Shown here piece by piece: positions 42,107-56,980 of a stretch of 64,000 nucleotides of DNA (its first letter is position 1; the number at the start of each line of letters is the position of its first letter). Below the pieces are notes generated by a model that was not told the DNA's origin, did not search any database, and worked only from the letters and a program-made list of their open reading frames with translations. Both the position numbers and the translations under genes were made by a program. Origin of the DNA: Pandoraea bronchicola (lineage in GTDB: Bacteria; Pseudomonadota; Gammaproteobacteria; Burkholderiales; Burkholderiaceae); NCBI RefSeq assembly GCF_902459805.1, contig NZ_CABPST010000012.1, positions 113,201 to 177,200 on the forward strand, given 5' to 3'.

Positions 42107-42892
42107 TCAGCGCGTCTGGCCGTTGCCGATGGTGAATTTCGCGGCAAGCGAACGGCTCGCACTCGCGAGCAAGGTGGTGTCGATACCCACGGCGATGAAG
42201 GTCACGCCCAGGTCGAGGTAGTGATGGGCAAGCGCCTCGTCCACACAGAGAATGCCGGCCGCCTTGCCCGCACGGCGGATACGCGCGATGCCGTCTTCGA
42301 TGGCCTTGCGCACCTCGGGGTGCGTTGCCTGACCGAGATAGCCCATCGATGCGGCGAGGTCAGCCGGGCCGATAAACACGCCGTCGACGCCATCGACGGC
42401 AGCAATATCGTCGACCTGTGCCAACGCATCGGCCGTCTCCACTTGTGCGAGCAGACAGGTTGTCTCGTTCGCCGCGTGCAGATAGTTCTCGTAGCGATTC
42501 CACCGCGACGAGCGCGCCAGTCCGCTGCCAACGCCGCGTGTGCCCTGCGGCGGATAGCGCATGGCGCTGACGAGCGCCCGCGCCATAGCCGCAGATTCGA
42601 CCATCGGCACGAGCAGCGTCGTCGCACCAATCTCCAGCACCTGCTTGATAAGTGTTGCGTCACCCTGCGGCAACCTCACGACGGGATGCGTCGGATACGG
42701 CGCCACCGCCTGCAGCGTCGCTAACATCGTGCGCAGATCGTTCGGCGCATGCTCGCCATCGATCACCAGCCAGTCGAAGCCGCTGCCCGCGCACAACTCG
42801 GCGGCATACGGCGTGGCGAGCCCCAGCCACAGACCGACCTGGCGCTCGCCGCGTGCGATTGCCTGCTTGAAAATATTCGGGGGTGTTTTCAT
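42107..42892 (-). CDS. hpaI: 4-hydroxy-2-oxoheptanedioate aldolase
   Basis: Class II pyruvate aldolase of the HpcH/HpaI family that splits 4-hydroxy-2-oxoheptanedioate into pyruvate and succinate semialdehyde. Start [15 protein letters not shown] (261 residues); the longer frame overlaps hpaH in another register. [40 protein letters not shown], and [16 protein letters not shown] match HpaI closely, with the catalytic His and metal-site Glu/Asp kept. It lies 43 bases after the hydratase gene. Confidence 0.92.
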   Translation of the reverse strand: MKTPPNIFKQAIARGERQVGLWLGLATPYAAELCAGSGFDWLVIDGEHAPNDLRTMLATLQAVAPYPTHPVVRLPQGDATLIKQVLEIGATTLLVPMVESAAMARALVSAMRYPPQGTRGVGSGLARSSRWNRYENYLHAANETTCLLAQVETADALAQVDDIAAVDGVDGVFIGPADLAASMGYLGQATHPEVRKAIEDGIARIRRAGKAAGILCVDEALAHHYLDLGVTFIAVGIDTTLLASASRSLAAKFTIGNGQTR

Positions 42893-42935
42893 GACATCGG
42901 CTCCAGTAAGGTGCGGATGGGGGCGGATCGCCCCC

Positions 42936-43745
42936 TCAGACAAAGCGCACGCCAATGGCGCCGAGCGAGCCGTAATCGGCATGGAAGACGTCGCCTGCGG
43001 CGCACGCCACAGGCCGCGTGAACGACCCCGCCAGCACGATTTCGCCCGCCTGCAATCCTTCGTCGAAGGCGCCCAGCTTGTTGGCCAGCCACGCAATGCC
43101 GTTGCCGGGGTGATTGAGTACGGCCGCACTCAGGCCCGACTCTTCGATCACGCCGTTGCGATAGAGCAGCGCGCCCGTCCAGCGCAGATCGACGGCGTCC
43201 GGCTTCACGGGACGCCCGCCAAGAATCACCGCCGCATTGGCGGCGTTATCGGCAATCGTGTCGAAGACCTTGCGCGGCGCTTTCGTGTCGCGGTCGAACA
43301 GCTCGATGCGGCCATCGATCAACTCGAGCGCCGGCGTTACCCACGCGGTGGCGTCGAGCACGTCGAACAGCGTGACGCCGGGCCCCTTGAGCGGCTTGGC
43401 CAGAATGAACGCCAACTCCACCTCGAGACGCGGCACGATGAAGCGCGAGGCCTCGAGCGTCGCACCGTCGGCGACGAGCATGTCGTCGAGCAGCGTGCCG
43501 TGATCGGGTTCGGTGATCTGGGCCGCGACCTGCATGGCGCGCGACGTCAGACCGATCTTGTGCCCGATCATGCGACGGCCCTGCGCGTACTTCAGCGCCA
43601 GCCACGCCTGCGAAATCGCATAGCTGTCGGCAATCGTCATGTCGGGATAGCGACGGGAAAACTGCATGACCGGCGTGCGGCTGCGTTCGGCGTCGTGCAA
43701 CTCGCGGGCAAGGGCCTGATGGGTCGAGGTGTCGAGCTTCGGCAT
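42936..43745 (-). CDS. hpaH: 2-oxo-hept-4-ene-1,7-dioate hydratase
   Basis: Hydratase that adds water to 2-oxohept-4-ene-1,7-dioate before aldol cleavage. Start [16 protein letters not shown] gives 269 residues. [39 protein letters not shown] and [20 protein letters not shown] follow HpaH nearly residue by residue. It is the first gene of the leftward catabolic operon, with GGAG before the ATG and a LysR-type site 85-105 bases upstream. Confidence 0.93.
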   Translation of the reverse strand: MPKLDTSTHQALARELHDAERSRTPVMQFSRRYPDMTIADSYAISQAWLALKYAQGRRMIGHKIGLTSRAMQVAAQITEPDHGTLLDDMLVADGATLEASRFIVPRLEVELAFILAKPLKGPGVTLFDVLDATAWVTPALELIDGRIELFDRDTKAPRKVFDTIADNAANAAVILGGRPVKPDAVDLRWTGALLYRNGVIEESGLSAAVLNHPGNGIAWLANKLGAFDEGLQAGEIVLAGSFTRPVACAAGDVFHADYGSLGAIGVRFV

Positions 43746-43806
43746 CGCGTTGTCTCCATAGCGCCGCCCGGCGCAGGCGACGTGTTCTTGTAGGTCGATA
43801 GGCGCT

Positions 43807-43849
43807 ATTCTTGCGGCCGCCCGCGCTGCGGACAATCAATCGATTTTGG
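43807..43849 (-). promoter_or_regulatory. LysR-type operator and promoter of the hpaH-led operon
   Basis: On the minus strand CCAAAATCGATTGATTGT (43832-43849) overlaps TTGTCC as -35 (43830-43835), with AAGAAT (43807-43812) as -10 at 17 bases. Sequence, orientation and distance to the start codon match the aminotransferase promoter at 34965-35007. Confidence 0.6.
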
Positions 43850-44110
43850 GCGATTGATAAGCAAAACTGGATAATCCGACGTCGCCTGACGTCACCCGAT
43901 CCGCGCGGGAATGTCCCTACTGTCGCAAGGTCGCCACAACTTCAACTCTCCGTTGCGTCATGTTCGGCAACACCAATCACCCGCGATTTTTTACCCATCG
44001 CACCGCCATCTAACGGCTTTCGTCAATAACACCGGCCTTTCTCACTTATTTTCCACGCGCTCCCGGTCCGCACGAGACATGAGTGACGCGAGTTAATGGC
44101 CTCCAATTAA
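43850..44110. other. Intergenic stretch between the hpa-like operon and the TonB receptor
   Basis: Apart from the operator on its left and the Fur box on its right I see no gene. A second partial motif CGATTGATAAGC lies at 43851-43862 beside the LysR-type site. Confidence 0.4.
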
Positions 44111-44136
44111 AAATGAGAGTGATTTGCATTTATAAT
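44111..44136 (+). promoter_or_regulatory. Fur box overlapping the promoter of the TonB receptor
   Basis: AAATGAGAGTGATTTGCATTT (44111-44131) closely follows the Fur consensus built on repeated NATWAT and on the AATGAGAAT-ATTTGCATT form seen in beta-proteobacteria. TATAAT (44131-44136), a likely -10, is directly adjacent, so bound Fur would block transcription when iron is plentiful. Confidence 0.75.
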
Positions 44137-44254
44137 CCGCATCGCTTTATTACCGCGCATTACGCACATTACGCACAACGATCCGCACGCCGCTGCCTCT
44201 GTTTCTGCCAGCGGCCACGCTCGTCACACACTGCAGTCACGAAGGTCCGTCAAG

Positions 44255-46441
44255 ATGAAGATGCCAGTCAGTCGCCGTGCACACGCGGCAGTCAACGCCG
44301 CCGCCAAGGGTAGCGCCGCCGGCCTCACCCGAGCCAATCGTCACACCTCCCATTCCCGTCTGCCCCGTGCGACCGCCTGCGCCGCCGCGTTGTTCATGGC
44401 AACGCTCGGCACCACGCACGCGCAACAGGCCGCCACGGCGACCGAGTCCAGGGCCGATGTCGAACTCGGTGCGGTCAATGTGTCGGGCGACTGGCTCGGC
44501 ACGGGCCTCGACAACAGCGCGAAGACATTCCCCGGTGCCCGCACGGTCGTGAAGAAGGAGCAGATTGAAGCGTCCGGCGCGACCAGCATCGGCGATGTCA
44601 TGCGTCGCATTCCGGGCGTACAGGCCACGGACAATTCGAGCACTGCGGGTAGCGCAATTTCGCTGAACATCGGGGTACGCGGCCTCACGGGGCGTTTCAC
44701 GCCGCGCTCGACGGTGCTGCTCGACGGCATTCCGATGGCAGTGGCCCCCTATGGCCAGCCGCAGTTGTCGTTCGCCCCGGTGAGTCTCTTCAACGTCGAG
44801 AGTATCGACGTGGTACGCAGCGGTGGCGCCGTGCGCTATGGCCCGCAGAACGTGGGGGGCGTGATCAACTTCAAGACCCGCTCGATTCCGAACACGCCGG
44901 GGTTGAGCGCCGACGCGACGGTGCGTGAAAACATCTACACGGCAGGCGGCGGCGCGAACACGCAATACGGTCTGTTTCTGGGCACGCAGATGGACAACGG
45001 CCTGGGCCTCGCGCTGCTGTACTCGGGCATGGTCGGGCGCGACTGGCGCAAGGGGAGTGATGAGCGCGTGAACGACCTCGCGCTGAAATGGCGCTACGAC
45101 ATCACGCCGAGCCAGCAGGTGTACGGCAAGATCTCCTACTACGACGTGAAGTCCAGGACGCCCGGCGGCCTGAGCGTCGCGCAGTACAATGCCGATCCGT
45201 TCCAGAACACGCGTCCGAACGATTATTGGAGCGGCAATCGCACCGGTCTCGACTTCGGCTACCTGAACACGATCTCCGAGACGCAGGAATTCGAAGTCCG
45301 CACGTTCTATAACGAGAGCTACCGCCAGAGCACGCTGGTCAACTCGACCTTCACGCAGACCACGCACCAGCCGCGCAATTATCAGACGTTCGGCGTCGAG
45401 CCGCGCTTCACGCAGCGCCTGTTCGCCGGCCCGACGGCGCATGACGTGACCGTCGGCTACCGCTACGTTCACGAGCGCGGCGACGACAACAACTGGAGCA
45501 CGACGCTCGCCACCGGCCGCAACTCGGCCACGCAGACTTTCAACAATTTCACGAGCGCGAACGCGTTCTACATCGACGATCGCATGGCGTGGGGCAAATG
45601 GCGATTCACGCCGGGCGTGCGCTACGAAATCATCAGTTCGCAACGCGTGGACAACGCGTCAGGCGCGACCTATCGCACGGACAACAACAAGGCGCTGCCG
45701 TCGGTCAACCTGTCGTATCTCGTGAACGACGCGTGGACGGTGTTCGCGGACTACAGCACGTCGTTCGGCCCGGTGCAGAACACGCAGTTGAACTCGATGT
45801 CGGCCGCAAATCCGCTGGTGCCCGAGCTTGCGCGCACGTATGAAATCGGCACGCGCTGGACGGACAAGCGCTGGAAGGCCGAACTGACCGCGTTCAAGAT
45901 GAAATTCGACAACCAGATTCTGCAGGTGGCCGGCACGAATCCGCCCGTCTTCCAGAACATCGGCGCGACGAACCACGACGGTATCGAAACCGCGATCGAC
46001 TACACCTTCGATCGCGACAGCGTTCTGCGCGGGCTGAACGTGTATGCGAACTTCACGTACACGCGTGCGATCCAGAAGTCGGGCACGACCGCCGGCCTCG
46101 ACGTGCCGTTCTACTCGCGCTTCACCGACACGCTCGGCGCGCGATATGAGATCGGTCAGTGGACACTCAACGTCTCGACCACCCACCAAAGCTCGCAGTA
46201 CTCGGATCTGGCGAACACCGAGGCGGAACCGGCCGACGGCAGCAATGGCAAGGTGCCGGGCTTCCGTGTGTGGAATCTGCAAGCCATGTACAAGATCCCG
46301 GGCTACAAGAACGCCGATGTCACCGTGGGTCTGAACAACGTCTTCGACAAGCGCTTCTATACGCGCAACGTCGACAACAACGCGGGCCGCATGGTCGGCG
46401 CGCCGCGCATGGTCTACGTGCAAGGGCACTTCGGGTTCTGA
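44255..46441 (+). CDS. FecA-like TonB-dependent receptor
   Basis: Outer-membrane 22-stranded receptor for a ferric chelate. The 728-residue precursor has a long N-terminal leader (cleavage likely near residue 57, TTHAQQ), a plug from about residue 68 (VNVSGDWLGTGLDN), and a C-terminal aromatic residue (GHFGF). The plug segment IPMAVAPYGQPQLSFAPVSLF and GGAVRYGPQNVGGVINFKTR follow the ferric citrate receptor FecA. The extra N-terminal signalling domain of FecA is missing and no fecIR pair is nearby, so it should be a pure transporter under Fur control. Confidence 0.9.
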   Translation: MKMPVSRRAHAAVNAAAKGSAAGLTRANRHTSHSRLPRATACAAALFMATLGTTHAQQAATATESRADVELGAVNVSGDWLGTGLDNSAKTFPGARTVVKKEQIEASGATSIGDVMRRIPGVQATDNSSTAGSAISLNIGVRGLTGRFTPRSTVLLDGIPMAVAPYGQPQLSFAPVSLFNVESIDVVRSGGAVRYGPQNVGGVINFKTRSIPNTPGLSADATVRENIYTAGGGANTQYGLFLGTQMDNGLGLALLYSGMVGRDWRKGSDERVNDLALKWRYDITPSQQVYGKISYYDVKSRTPGGLSVAQYNADPFQNTRPNDYWSGNRTGLDFGYLNTISETQEFEVRTFYNESYRQSTLVNSTFTQTTHQPRNYQTFGVEPRFTQRLFAGPTAHDVTVGYRYVHERGDDNNWSTTLATGRNSATQTFNNFTSANAFYIDDRMAWGKWRFTPGVRYEIISSQRVDNASGATYRTDNNKALPSVNLSYLVNDAWTVFADYSTSFGPVQNTQLNSMSAANPLVPELARTYEIGTRWTDKRWKAELTAFKMKFDNQILQVAGTNPPVFQNIGATNHDGIETAIDYTFDRDSVLRGLNVYANFTYTRAIQKSGTTAGLDVPFYSRFTDTLGARYEIGQWTLNVSTTHQSSQYSDLANTEAEPADGSNGKVPGFRVWNLQAMYKIPGYKNADVTVGLNNVFDKRFYTRNVDNNAGRMVGAPRMVYVQGHFGF

Positions 46442-46447
46442 GTTTCA

Positions 46448-46469
46448 ACCGCGGGCCACTGCCCGCGGT
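46448..46469. terminator. Hairpin between the receptor and manC
   Basis: Perfect 9-bp stem ACCGCGGGC/GCCCGCGGT with a 4-base loop in the 56-base gap between convergent genes. No T-run, so termination here would be weak or factor-dependent. Confidence 0.5.
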
Positions 46470-46497
46470 CGCCCCCGACTTGCGCTGACTTCGTCAC

Positions 46498-47922
46498 TTA
46501 CTTCGATCGACCGTAGTCGTCCTGAAAACGGACGATATCGTCTTCGCCCAAATACGCCCCCGATTGCACCTCGATCAGTTCCAGCGGCACCTTGCCGGGA
46601 TTCTCGAGCCGGTGAGTCGTGCCGAGCGGGATGTAGGTGGATTGATTTTCGGTAAGCAGCATCGTCTCGTCGCCGTGTGTCACTCTCGCAGTGCCCTTCA
46701 CCACGATCCAATGTTCGGACCGATGGAAATGCATCTGCAGGCTCAGTGATGCCCCCGGCTTCACGACGATCTTCTTCACCTGGAAGCGCTCACCCACGCA
46801 GATCCCTTCGTAGTCGCCCCATGGCCGGAAAACCCGCTGGTGAAACACCGACTCGGTGCGGCCTTCGGCGATGAGCGTCTCGACCACCCGTTTCACGTCC
46901 TGCACGTGATCCTTCGAGGTCACCAGCACTACATCCGGCGTCTCGACAATCACAAGGTTCTCCACGCCAATCGCTGCGACCAGCCGGCTCTCGCTGCGCA
47001 CATAGCTGCCCTTGACGCCATGCGCCACGACATCGCCGAGCAGGCTATTGCCGTTCTCGTCGCGCTCGGCAATCTCTGCGACCGCCGACCACGAGCCGAT
47101 GTCGTTCCATCCGAGTCCGTCGGCATCGACCACCGCCACCCGGTGCGCCTTCTCCATGACCGCGTAATCGATGGAGTCCGACGGGCAGGCCTCCAGACTT
47201 GCCTGATCGAGGCGGAAGAAGTCGATGTCGACCGCGCCGCGCTTGACGGCCTCCTTCACCTGCGTGAGCATCTCCGGCGCCAGCCGTTCGAGTTCGTCCA
47301 GATATGCCGCCGCCTTGAACAGGAACATGCCGCTGTTCCAATAGCAGTTGCCCGCGGCAATCAGCGACGCCGCCGTGCTGGCGTCGGGCTTCTCGACATA
47401 CTGATCGACATGGAAACCGCTGGCACACACTTCGGTAGCGTCGCCCCGGCGGATATAGCCGTAGCCGGTATGCGGCGACGTCGGGGGAATGCCGAACGTC
47501 ACAAGATACCCGTCGTTGACGAGCGTTCGGGCCGCACGCACCGCTTCAAGGAATTTTGACTCATGTGCAATGGCGTGATCCGAGGGGAGCACCAGCAGCG
47601 TTGCGTCGGGGTCCTGACGCAGCGCGATCAGCGCCGCAGCGGCGACCGCCGGTGCGGTATTGCGAGCCACGGGTTCGAGCACGATGGCACTCGGTTTCGT
47701 ATCGATAGCGCGCAACTGCTCGGCCACGAGAAACCGCTGCTCGTTGTTCGAGATAATCAACGGAGCGGCAACGCCCTCGAGCGCGCCGATCCGCTTGACT
47801 GTCTGCTGCAACAAGGTGTCTGCGCCGTTGAGCGAGAGATACTGCTTAGGGTAGCTCGCTCGCGACAGCGGCCATAAGCGTGTACCGCTGCCACCACACA
47901 GAATTACAGGAGTTATCGACAT
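46498..47922 (-). CDS. manC: Mannose-1-phosphate guanylyltransferase / mannose-6-phosphate isomerase
   Basis: Makes GDP-mannose for polysaccharides such as O-antigen, capsule or exopolysaccharide. Start MSITPVILCGGSGTRLWPLSR gives 474 residues; a Met 15 codons upstream is less likely. The nucleotidyltransferase domain has GGSGTRLWPLSRASYPKQ and VEKPDASTA. The C-terminal cupin (RPWGDYEGIC, QMHFHRSEHWIVVKGTA) is the isomerase part, so it is the bifunctional type II enzyme. No other sugar-nucleotide gene adjoins it. The glycosyltransferase at 62381-63154 lies 15 kb away. Confidence 0.93.
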   Translation of the reverse strand: MSITPVILCGGSGTRLWPLSRASYPKQYLSLNGADTLLQQTVKRIGALEGVAAPLIISNNEQRFLVAEQLRAIDTKPSAIVLEPVARNTAPAVAAAALIALRQDPDATLLVLPSDHAIAHESKFLEAVRAARTLVNDGYLVTFGIPPTSPHTGYGYIRRGDATEVCASGFHVDQYVEKPDASTAASLIAAGNCYWNSGMFLFKAAAYLDELERLAPEMLTQVKEAVKRGAVDIDFFRLDQASLEACPSDSIDYAVMEKAHRVAVVDADGLGWNDIGSWSAVAEIAERDENGNSLLGDVVAHGVKGSYVRSESRLVAAIGVENLVIVETPDVVLVTSKDHVQDVKRVVETLIAEGRTESVFHQRVFRPWGDYEGICVGERFQVKKIVVKPGASLSLQMHFHRSEHWIVVKGTARVTHGDETMLLTENQSTYIPLGTTHRLENPGKVPLELIEVQSGAYLGEDDIVRFQDDYGRSK

Positions 47923-48057
47923 ATTCCGGTTCGTAGGACGCGACGCGACATCGCCTTTATGGAGCAAAAATTATATCGTCATTTCAGGGACTTAAATCCG
48001 CGCGGTGTGACAGCTCACCAACGGGCCTCGAAATACTGATTCGCAGAGCGAATGACC

Positions 48058-48091
48058 ACAAAAAAAACGGCACCCTGCAAAGGGTGCCGTT
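48058..48091 (-). terminator. Terminator of the rpoBC operon
   Basis: Stem ACGGCACCC/GGGTGCCGT with a 6-base loop, followed on the minus strand by eight T residues. Confidence 0.92.
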
Positions 48092-48151
48092 TCTGCAACG
48101 ACTTCGTGTTCAGGTTGGCAGCGCCCGCTTTCGCTAGCGCCGCCTTCCTGA

Positions 48152-51100
48152 TTACTCTGCCGTAGGCGCTTCCACCGAGCTCGGCATCGGGGCAAACGCT
48201 TCTTCCAGAGCGATCTGGTCGTGACGCTCGCGATCCGACGTCTCGCGGGCCTTGCGGGCCTTGTGATACGCCAGACCCGTACCTGCCGGGATCAGTCGGC
48301 CGACGATAACGTTTTCCTTCAGGCCACGCAGGTCGTCCTTCTTGCCCATGATGGCGGCTTCGGTCAACACGCGCGTCGTTTCCTGGAACGATGCCGCCGA
48401 GATGAACGAATCCGTCGACAGCGACGCCTTCGTAATACCCAGCAACACGTTCTCGTACTGCGCCGGACGCTTGTCTGCGGCGTTCATCGCGTCGTTCTCG
48501 TCGAGCATGTCCGAACGCTCGACCTGTTCGCCGGTGATGAAGCGCGTATCGCCCGAATCGACGATCTGCACACGACGCAGCATCTGGCGAACGATCACCT
48601 CGATGTGCTTGTCGTTGATCTTCACACCCTGCAAACGGTACACGTCCTGAACTTCGTCGACGATGTAACGGGCCAGCGCCTCGATACCCTGCAGACGCAG
48701 GATGTCGTGCGGGTCGGCCGGGCCGTCCACGATCATTTCGCCCTTGTTCACCACCTGACCGTCGTGCACCAGCACCTGCTTTTCCTTCGGAATCAGGAAT
48801 TCGTGCTGGTTGCCGTCCAGATCGGTAATGACCAGACGCTGTTTGCCCTTCGTGTCCTTACCGAACGACGTGGTCCCCGTGACTTCGGCCAGAATGCCGG
48901 CGTCCTTCGGTGCACGCGCTTCGAACAGCTCGGCCACACGCGGCAGACCCCCGGTAATATCGCGAGTCTTCTGCGCTTCGGTCGGGATACGTGCGAGCAC
49001 TTCGCCCACCGGCACGTGCTGACCGTCCTTGATGGTGATCAGTGCGCCCACCTGGAAGCCGATCGTCACAGCGTGATCGGTACCCGGGATCTTCACTTCC
49101 ACACCATTCTCGTCGAGCAGCTTGACCTGCGGACGCACGTTCTTCGACGCCGGACCACGACGCTTCGGATCGATCACGACCAGCGTGGACAGACCCGTCA
49201 CATCGTCGATCTGCTTGGCAACCGTGACACCTTCCTCGACGTTCTCGAACTTGGCGAAACCGCCGTGTTCGGTAATGATCGGGCGCGTCAGCGGATCCCA
49301 CGTTCCCAGTTGGGCACCGGCCTTGACCTGTGCGCCATCCAGTTGCAGCAGCGTGGCGCCATACGGCACCTTGTGACGCTCGCGCTCGCGGCCATGATCG
49401 TCCGTGATCAGGATTTCGCCCGAACGGGAGATCGCGATCTGCTCGCCACGGCCATTCGTCACGTAACGCATGGTCGCCGTGAAGCGAACCGTACCGTTCG
49501 ACTTGGCTTCGATCGACGAGGCCACTGCCGCACGCGATGCCGCACCACCGATGTGGAACGTACGCATCGTCAGCTGCGTGCCCGGTTCACCGATCGACTG
49601 TGCTGCGATCACGCCGACAGCTTCGCCGACGTTCACGCGCGAACCACGACCCAGGTCGCGGCCGTAGCAGGCTGCGCACAGGCCGTAACGCGTATCGCAG
49701 GTCAGCGGCGTGCGCACGCGCACTTCGTCGATGCCCAGCGTTTCGATCATCTCGACGACGTCTTCGTCGAGCAGCGTGCCGGCCTCATACACCGTCTCTT
49801 GCGTTTCCGGATTCACGACATCAGCCACTGCCACGCGACCCAGGATACGGTCACGCAGGGCTTCGACCACTTCGCCGCCCTCGACCAGCGCCTTCATCGC
49901 CACGCCGTTGCTCGTGCCGCAATCGTCTTCGACCACGACCAGATCCTGCGTCACGTCGACCAGACGACGCGTCAGGTAACCCGAGTTTGCCGTCTTCAGT
50001 GCCGTATCGGCCAGACCCTTACGTGCACCGTGGGTCGAGATGAAGTACTGCAACACGTTCAGGCCTTCGCGGAAGTTCGCGGTAATCGGCGTCTCGATAA
50101 TCGAGCCATCCGGCTTGGCCATCAGGCCACGCATACCGGCGAGCTGGCGAATCTGGGCGCTCGAACCGCGAGCACCGGAGTCGGCCATCATGTAAATCGA
50201 GTTGAACGACTCCTGATCCACGATGTTGCCATCGCGATCGGTCGTCTTTTCTTTCGAGAGCTGCTCCATCATCGCCTTACCCACGGCGTCACCGGTAGCC
50301 CCCCAAATGTCCACGACGTTGTTGTAACGCTCTTGCGCCGTGACCAGACCCGACATGTACTGACGGTCGTATTCCTTGACCTTCTTCGACGCTTCGCCGA
50401 TCAGCTCTTCCTTCTTCGTCGGCACGAGCATGTCGTCGACGCAGATCGAGATACCGGCACGCGTTGCCAGGCGGAAGCCCGACTGCATCAGCTTGTCGAC
50501 GAAGATCACCGTCTCGCGCAGACCGCAGCGGCGGAACGCCGTGTTGATCAGCTTCGAGATTTCCTTCTTCTTGAGCGACTTGTTCAGCACCGAGAACGGC
50601 AGCCCCGGCGGCAGAATTTCCGACAGGATCGCGCGGCCGACAGTCGTCGGGTACAGCGTGATCTTCGGCGTCTTTTCGCCCGTTTCCGGATCGACCGTGT
50701 ACTCCGTGATACGCACGTTCACGCGCGAAGCCAGTTCGACTTCCTTGTTGTCGTACGCACGCAGCACTTCCGAGACGTCGATGAACGACAGGCCTTCGCC
50801 GCGGCCGTTGATCTTGTCACGCGTCGCGTAGTACAGACCCAGCACGATATCCTGTGACGGCACGATCGACGGATCGCCGTTAGCCGGGAACAACACGTTG
50901 TTCGAGGCCAGCATCAGGGTACGCGCTTCCATCTGCGCTTCGAGCGACAGCGGCACGTGAACGGCCATCTGGTCACCGTCGAAGTCGGCGTTGAACGCCG
51001 CGCAAACCAGCGGGTGAAGCTGAATTGCCTTGCCTTCGATCAGCACCGGCTCGAACGCCTGAATACCCAGGCGGTGCAGCGTCGGTGCGCGGTTGAGCAT

Positions 51101-52363
51101 GATCGGGTGCTCGCGGATCACCTCTTCAAGGATGTCCCACACCACGGCCGTCTGGTTCTCGACTTCCTTCTTCGCAGCCTTGATGGTCGTGGCCACGCCC
51201 ATCACTTCCAGCTTGTGGAAGATGAACGGCTTGAAGAGTTCGAGCGCCATCAGCTTCGGCAGACCGCACTGATGCAGCTTGAGCGTCGGGCCCACGGTAA
51301 TCACCGAACGGCCCGAGTAGTCAACGCGCTTACCCAGCAGGTTCTGACGGAAACGACCGCTCTTACCCTTGATCATGTCGGCCAGCGACTTGAGCGGGCG
51401 CTTGTTCGCACCGGTCATCGCCTTGCCGCGACGGCCGTTATCGAGCAGCGAGTCCACAGACTCTTGCAGCATGCGCTTTTCGTTGCGCACGATGATGTCC
51501 GGGGCCTTCAGCTCGAGCAGACGCTTCAGACGGTTGTTACGGTTGATGACGCGGCGATACAGATCGTTCAGGTCCGAGGTCGCGAAGCGGCCACCGTCGA
51601 GCGGCACCAGCGGACGCAGCTCGGGCGGGAGCACCGGCAGCACTTCGAGCACCATCCACTCGGGCTTGATGCCCGAGCGCTGGAAGGCCTCGAGCACCTT
51701 CAGGCGCTTGGCGTACTTCTTGATCTTGGCTTCCGAGCCCGTAGCTTGCAGCTCGGCGCGCAGATGCTCGACCTGCTGGTCGATGTCGATCGAGCGCAGC
51801 AACTCGCGCACGCCTTCCGCGCCCATCTCGGCACGGAATTCGTCGCCGTATTCCTCGACCTTGTTGTAGTAATCCTCTTCCGTCATGATCTGGCAACGCT
51901 TGAGCGGCGTCATGCCAGGTTCGAGGACCACATAGGCTTCGAAGTACAGCACGCGTTCGATGTCGCGCAGCGTCATGTCGAGCACCATGCCCAGACGCGA
52001 CGGGAGCGACTTCAGGAACCAGATGTGCGCGACCGGCGAGGCCAGCTCAATGTGGCCCATGCGCTCACGACGCACCTTCGCCAGCGTGACTTCCACGCCG
52101 CACTTCTCGCAGATCACGCCACGGTGCTTCAGGCGCTTGTACTTGCCGCAAAGGCATTCGTAGTCCTTGATCGGACCGAAGATCTTTGCGCAGAACAGAC
52201 CGTCACGCTCGGGCTTGAAAGTCCGGTAGTTGATCGTCTCCGGCTTCTTCACTTCGCCGAACGACCACGAGCGGATCTTGTCCGGCGAAGCCAGACCGAT
52301 CTTGATCGCGTCGAACTGTTCGTCCTGCTGGACTTGCTTGAATAGATCGAGCAAAGCTTTCAT
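48152..52363 (-). CDS. rpoC: DNA-directed RNA polymerase beta' subunit
   Basis: Catalytic large subunit, 1403 residues. The N-terminal zinc site ([19 protein letters not shown], about 70-88), the catalytic magnesium site NADFDGDQM near residue 460, and the second zinc cluster with Cys residues in DDCGTSNG and [13 protein letters not shown] (about 814-898) are all present. [17 protein letters not shown] is the usual start. It is 26 bases from rpoB. No sign of splitting or insertion. Confidence 0.99.
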   Translation of the reverse strand: MKALLDLFKQVQQDEQFDAIKIGLASPDKIRSWSFGEVKKPETINYRTFKPERDGLFCAKIFGPIKDYECLCGKYKRLKHRGVICEKCGVEVTLAKVRRERMGHIELASPVAHIWFLKSLPSRLGMVLDMTLRDIERVLYFEAYVVLEPGMTPLKRCQIMTEEDYYNKVEEYGDEFRAEMGAEGVRELLRSIDIDQQVEHLRAELQATGSEAKIKKYAKRLKVLEAFQRSGIKPEWMVLEVLPVLPPELRPLVPLDGGRFATSDLNDLYRRVINRNNRLKRLLELKAPDIIVRNEKRMLQESVDSLLDNGRRGKAMTGANKRPLKSLADMIKGKSGRFRQNLLGKRVDYSGRSVITVGPTLKLHQCGLPKLMALELFKPFIFHKLEVMGVATTIKAAKKEVENQTAVVWDILEEVIREHPIMLNRAPTLHRLGIQAFEPVLIEGKAIQLHPLVCAAFNADFDGDQMAVHVPLSLEAQMEARTLMLASNNVLFPANGDPSIVPSQDIVLGLYYATRDKINGRGEGLSFIDVSEVLRAYDNKEVELASRVNVRITEYTVDPETGEKTPKITLYPTTVGRAILSEILPPGLPFSVLNKSLKKKEISKLINTAFRRCGLRETVIFVDKLMQSGFRLATRAGISICVDDMLVPTKKEELIGEASKKVKEYDRQYMSGLVTAQERYNNVVDIWGATGDAVGKAMMEQLSKEKTTDRDGNIVDQESFNSIYMMADSGARGSSAQIRQLAGMRGLMAKPDGSIIETPITANFREGLNVLQYFISTHGARKGLADTALKTANSGYLTRRLVDVTQDLVVVEDDCGTSNGVAMKALVEGGEVVEALRDRILGRVAVADVVNPETQETVYEAGTLLDEDVVEMIETLGIDEVRVRTPLTCDTRYGLCAACYGRDLGRGSRVNVGEAVGVIAAQSIGEPGTQLTMRTFHIGGAASRAAVASSIEAKSNGTVRFTATMRYVTNGRGEQIAISRSGEILITDDHGRERERHKVPYGATLLQLDGAQVKAGAQLGTWDPLTRPIITEHGGFAKFENVEEGVTVAKQIDDVTGLSTLVVIDPKRRGPASKNVRPQVKLLDENGVEVKIPGTDHAVTIGFQVGALITIKDGQHVPVGEVLARIPTEAQKTRDITGGLPRVAELFEARAPKDAGILAEVTGTTSFGKDTKGKQRLVITDLDGNQHEFLIPKEKQVLVHDGQVVNKGEMIVDGPADPHDILRLQGIEALARYIVDEVQDVYRLQGVKINDKHIEVIVRQMLRRVQIVDSGDTRFITGEQVERSDMLDENDAMNAADKRPAQYENVLLGITKASLSTDSFISAASFQETTRVLTEAAIMGKKDDLRGLKENVIVGRLIPAGTGLAYHKARKARETSDRERHDQIALEEAFAPMPSSVEAPTAE

Positions 52364-52389
52364 TGCTTTCTCCTGTTGCCTGAACGCGA

Positions 52390-56496
<4,107 letters not shown>

Positions 56497-56927
56497 TACG
56501 ATCTCCGAATCACTACGCTGACGACGACGGCAGGCATCGTTAACGGGTGTTCATCGACTGAGACCAGACGTCCCCCACGGCGGGCTTGCCGTAGAGCAAC
56601 GAGCTTGGTGGTTGGCCGCTACCAACCGCTGGCTGACGGCGACGGATGCCTGTGTTGCCCGTCGCCCGACCAAACTTGCCTTCTGCAGTCGCTTCAGAAG
56701 ACAAAGAGAAAACCGCCACGGTCACATTCCGGCGCGATTTTTTCTTTGGCCTCTTCGATACTTCTCTGGTGCTGCGTCTCGCTCAACTTGCCGATGTGAC
56801 ACGCGTTTGAAACAGCGCGGCCGACACGGGGTCTGGCGAATTCATTTTGCTTTCAACCACTTGGCGCTGCTTCGCGCCGGCTTTCGAATTCCACACGCCC
56901 CTTACGGGATTTGCATCTCCAGAAAGC
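56497..56927 (-). other. rpoB leader region
   Basis: This stretch of about 430 bases upstream of rpoB has no credible gene. It contains only small stems such as GGTTGG/CCAACC around 56612-56629. It is probably the untranslated leader read through from rplL. Confidence 0.5.
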
Positions 56928-56961
56928 ACAAAAAGGCTGACGACTTTTCGTCGCCAGCCTT
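56928..56961 (-). terminator. Attenuator between rplL and rpoB
   Basis: On the minus strand AAGGCTGGCGAC/GTCGTCAGCCTT (one G-U pair) closes a 12-bp stem with a 5-base loop, ending TTTTTG, just after the rplL stop. The equivalent site in Escherichia coli lets only part of the transcripts enter rpoBC. Confidence 0.8.
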
Positions 56962-56980
56962 CCCTACGCGCAGAGCCGAA

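Noticed and set aside
48221-50857. 878-residue open frame on the plus strand
   Set aside because: It is exactly antisense to rpoC and has a skewed, His/Arg/Asp-rich composition typical of the reverse strand of a GC-rich gene. No domain is visible.
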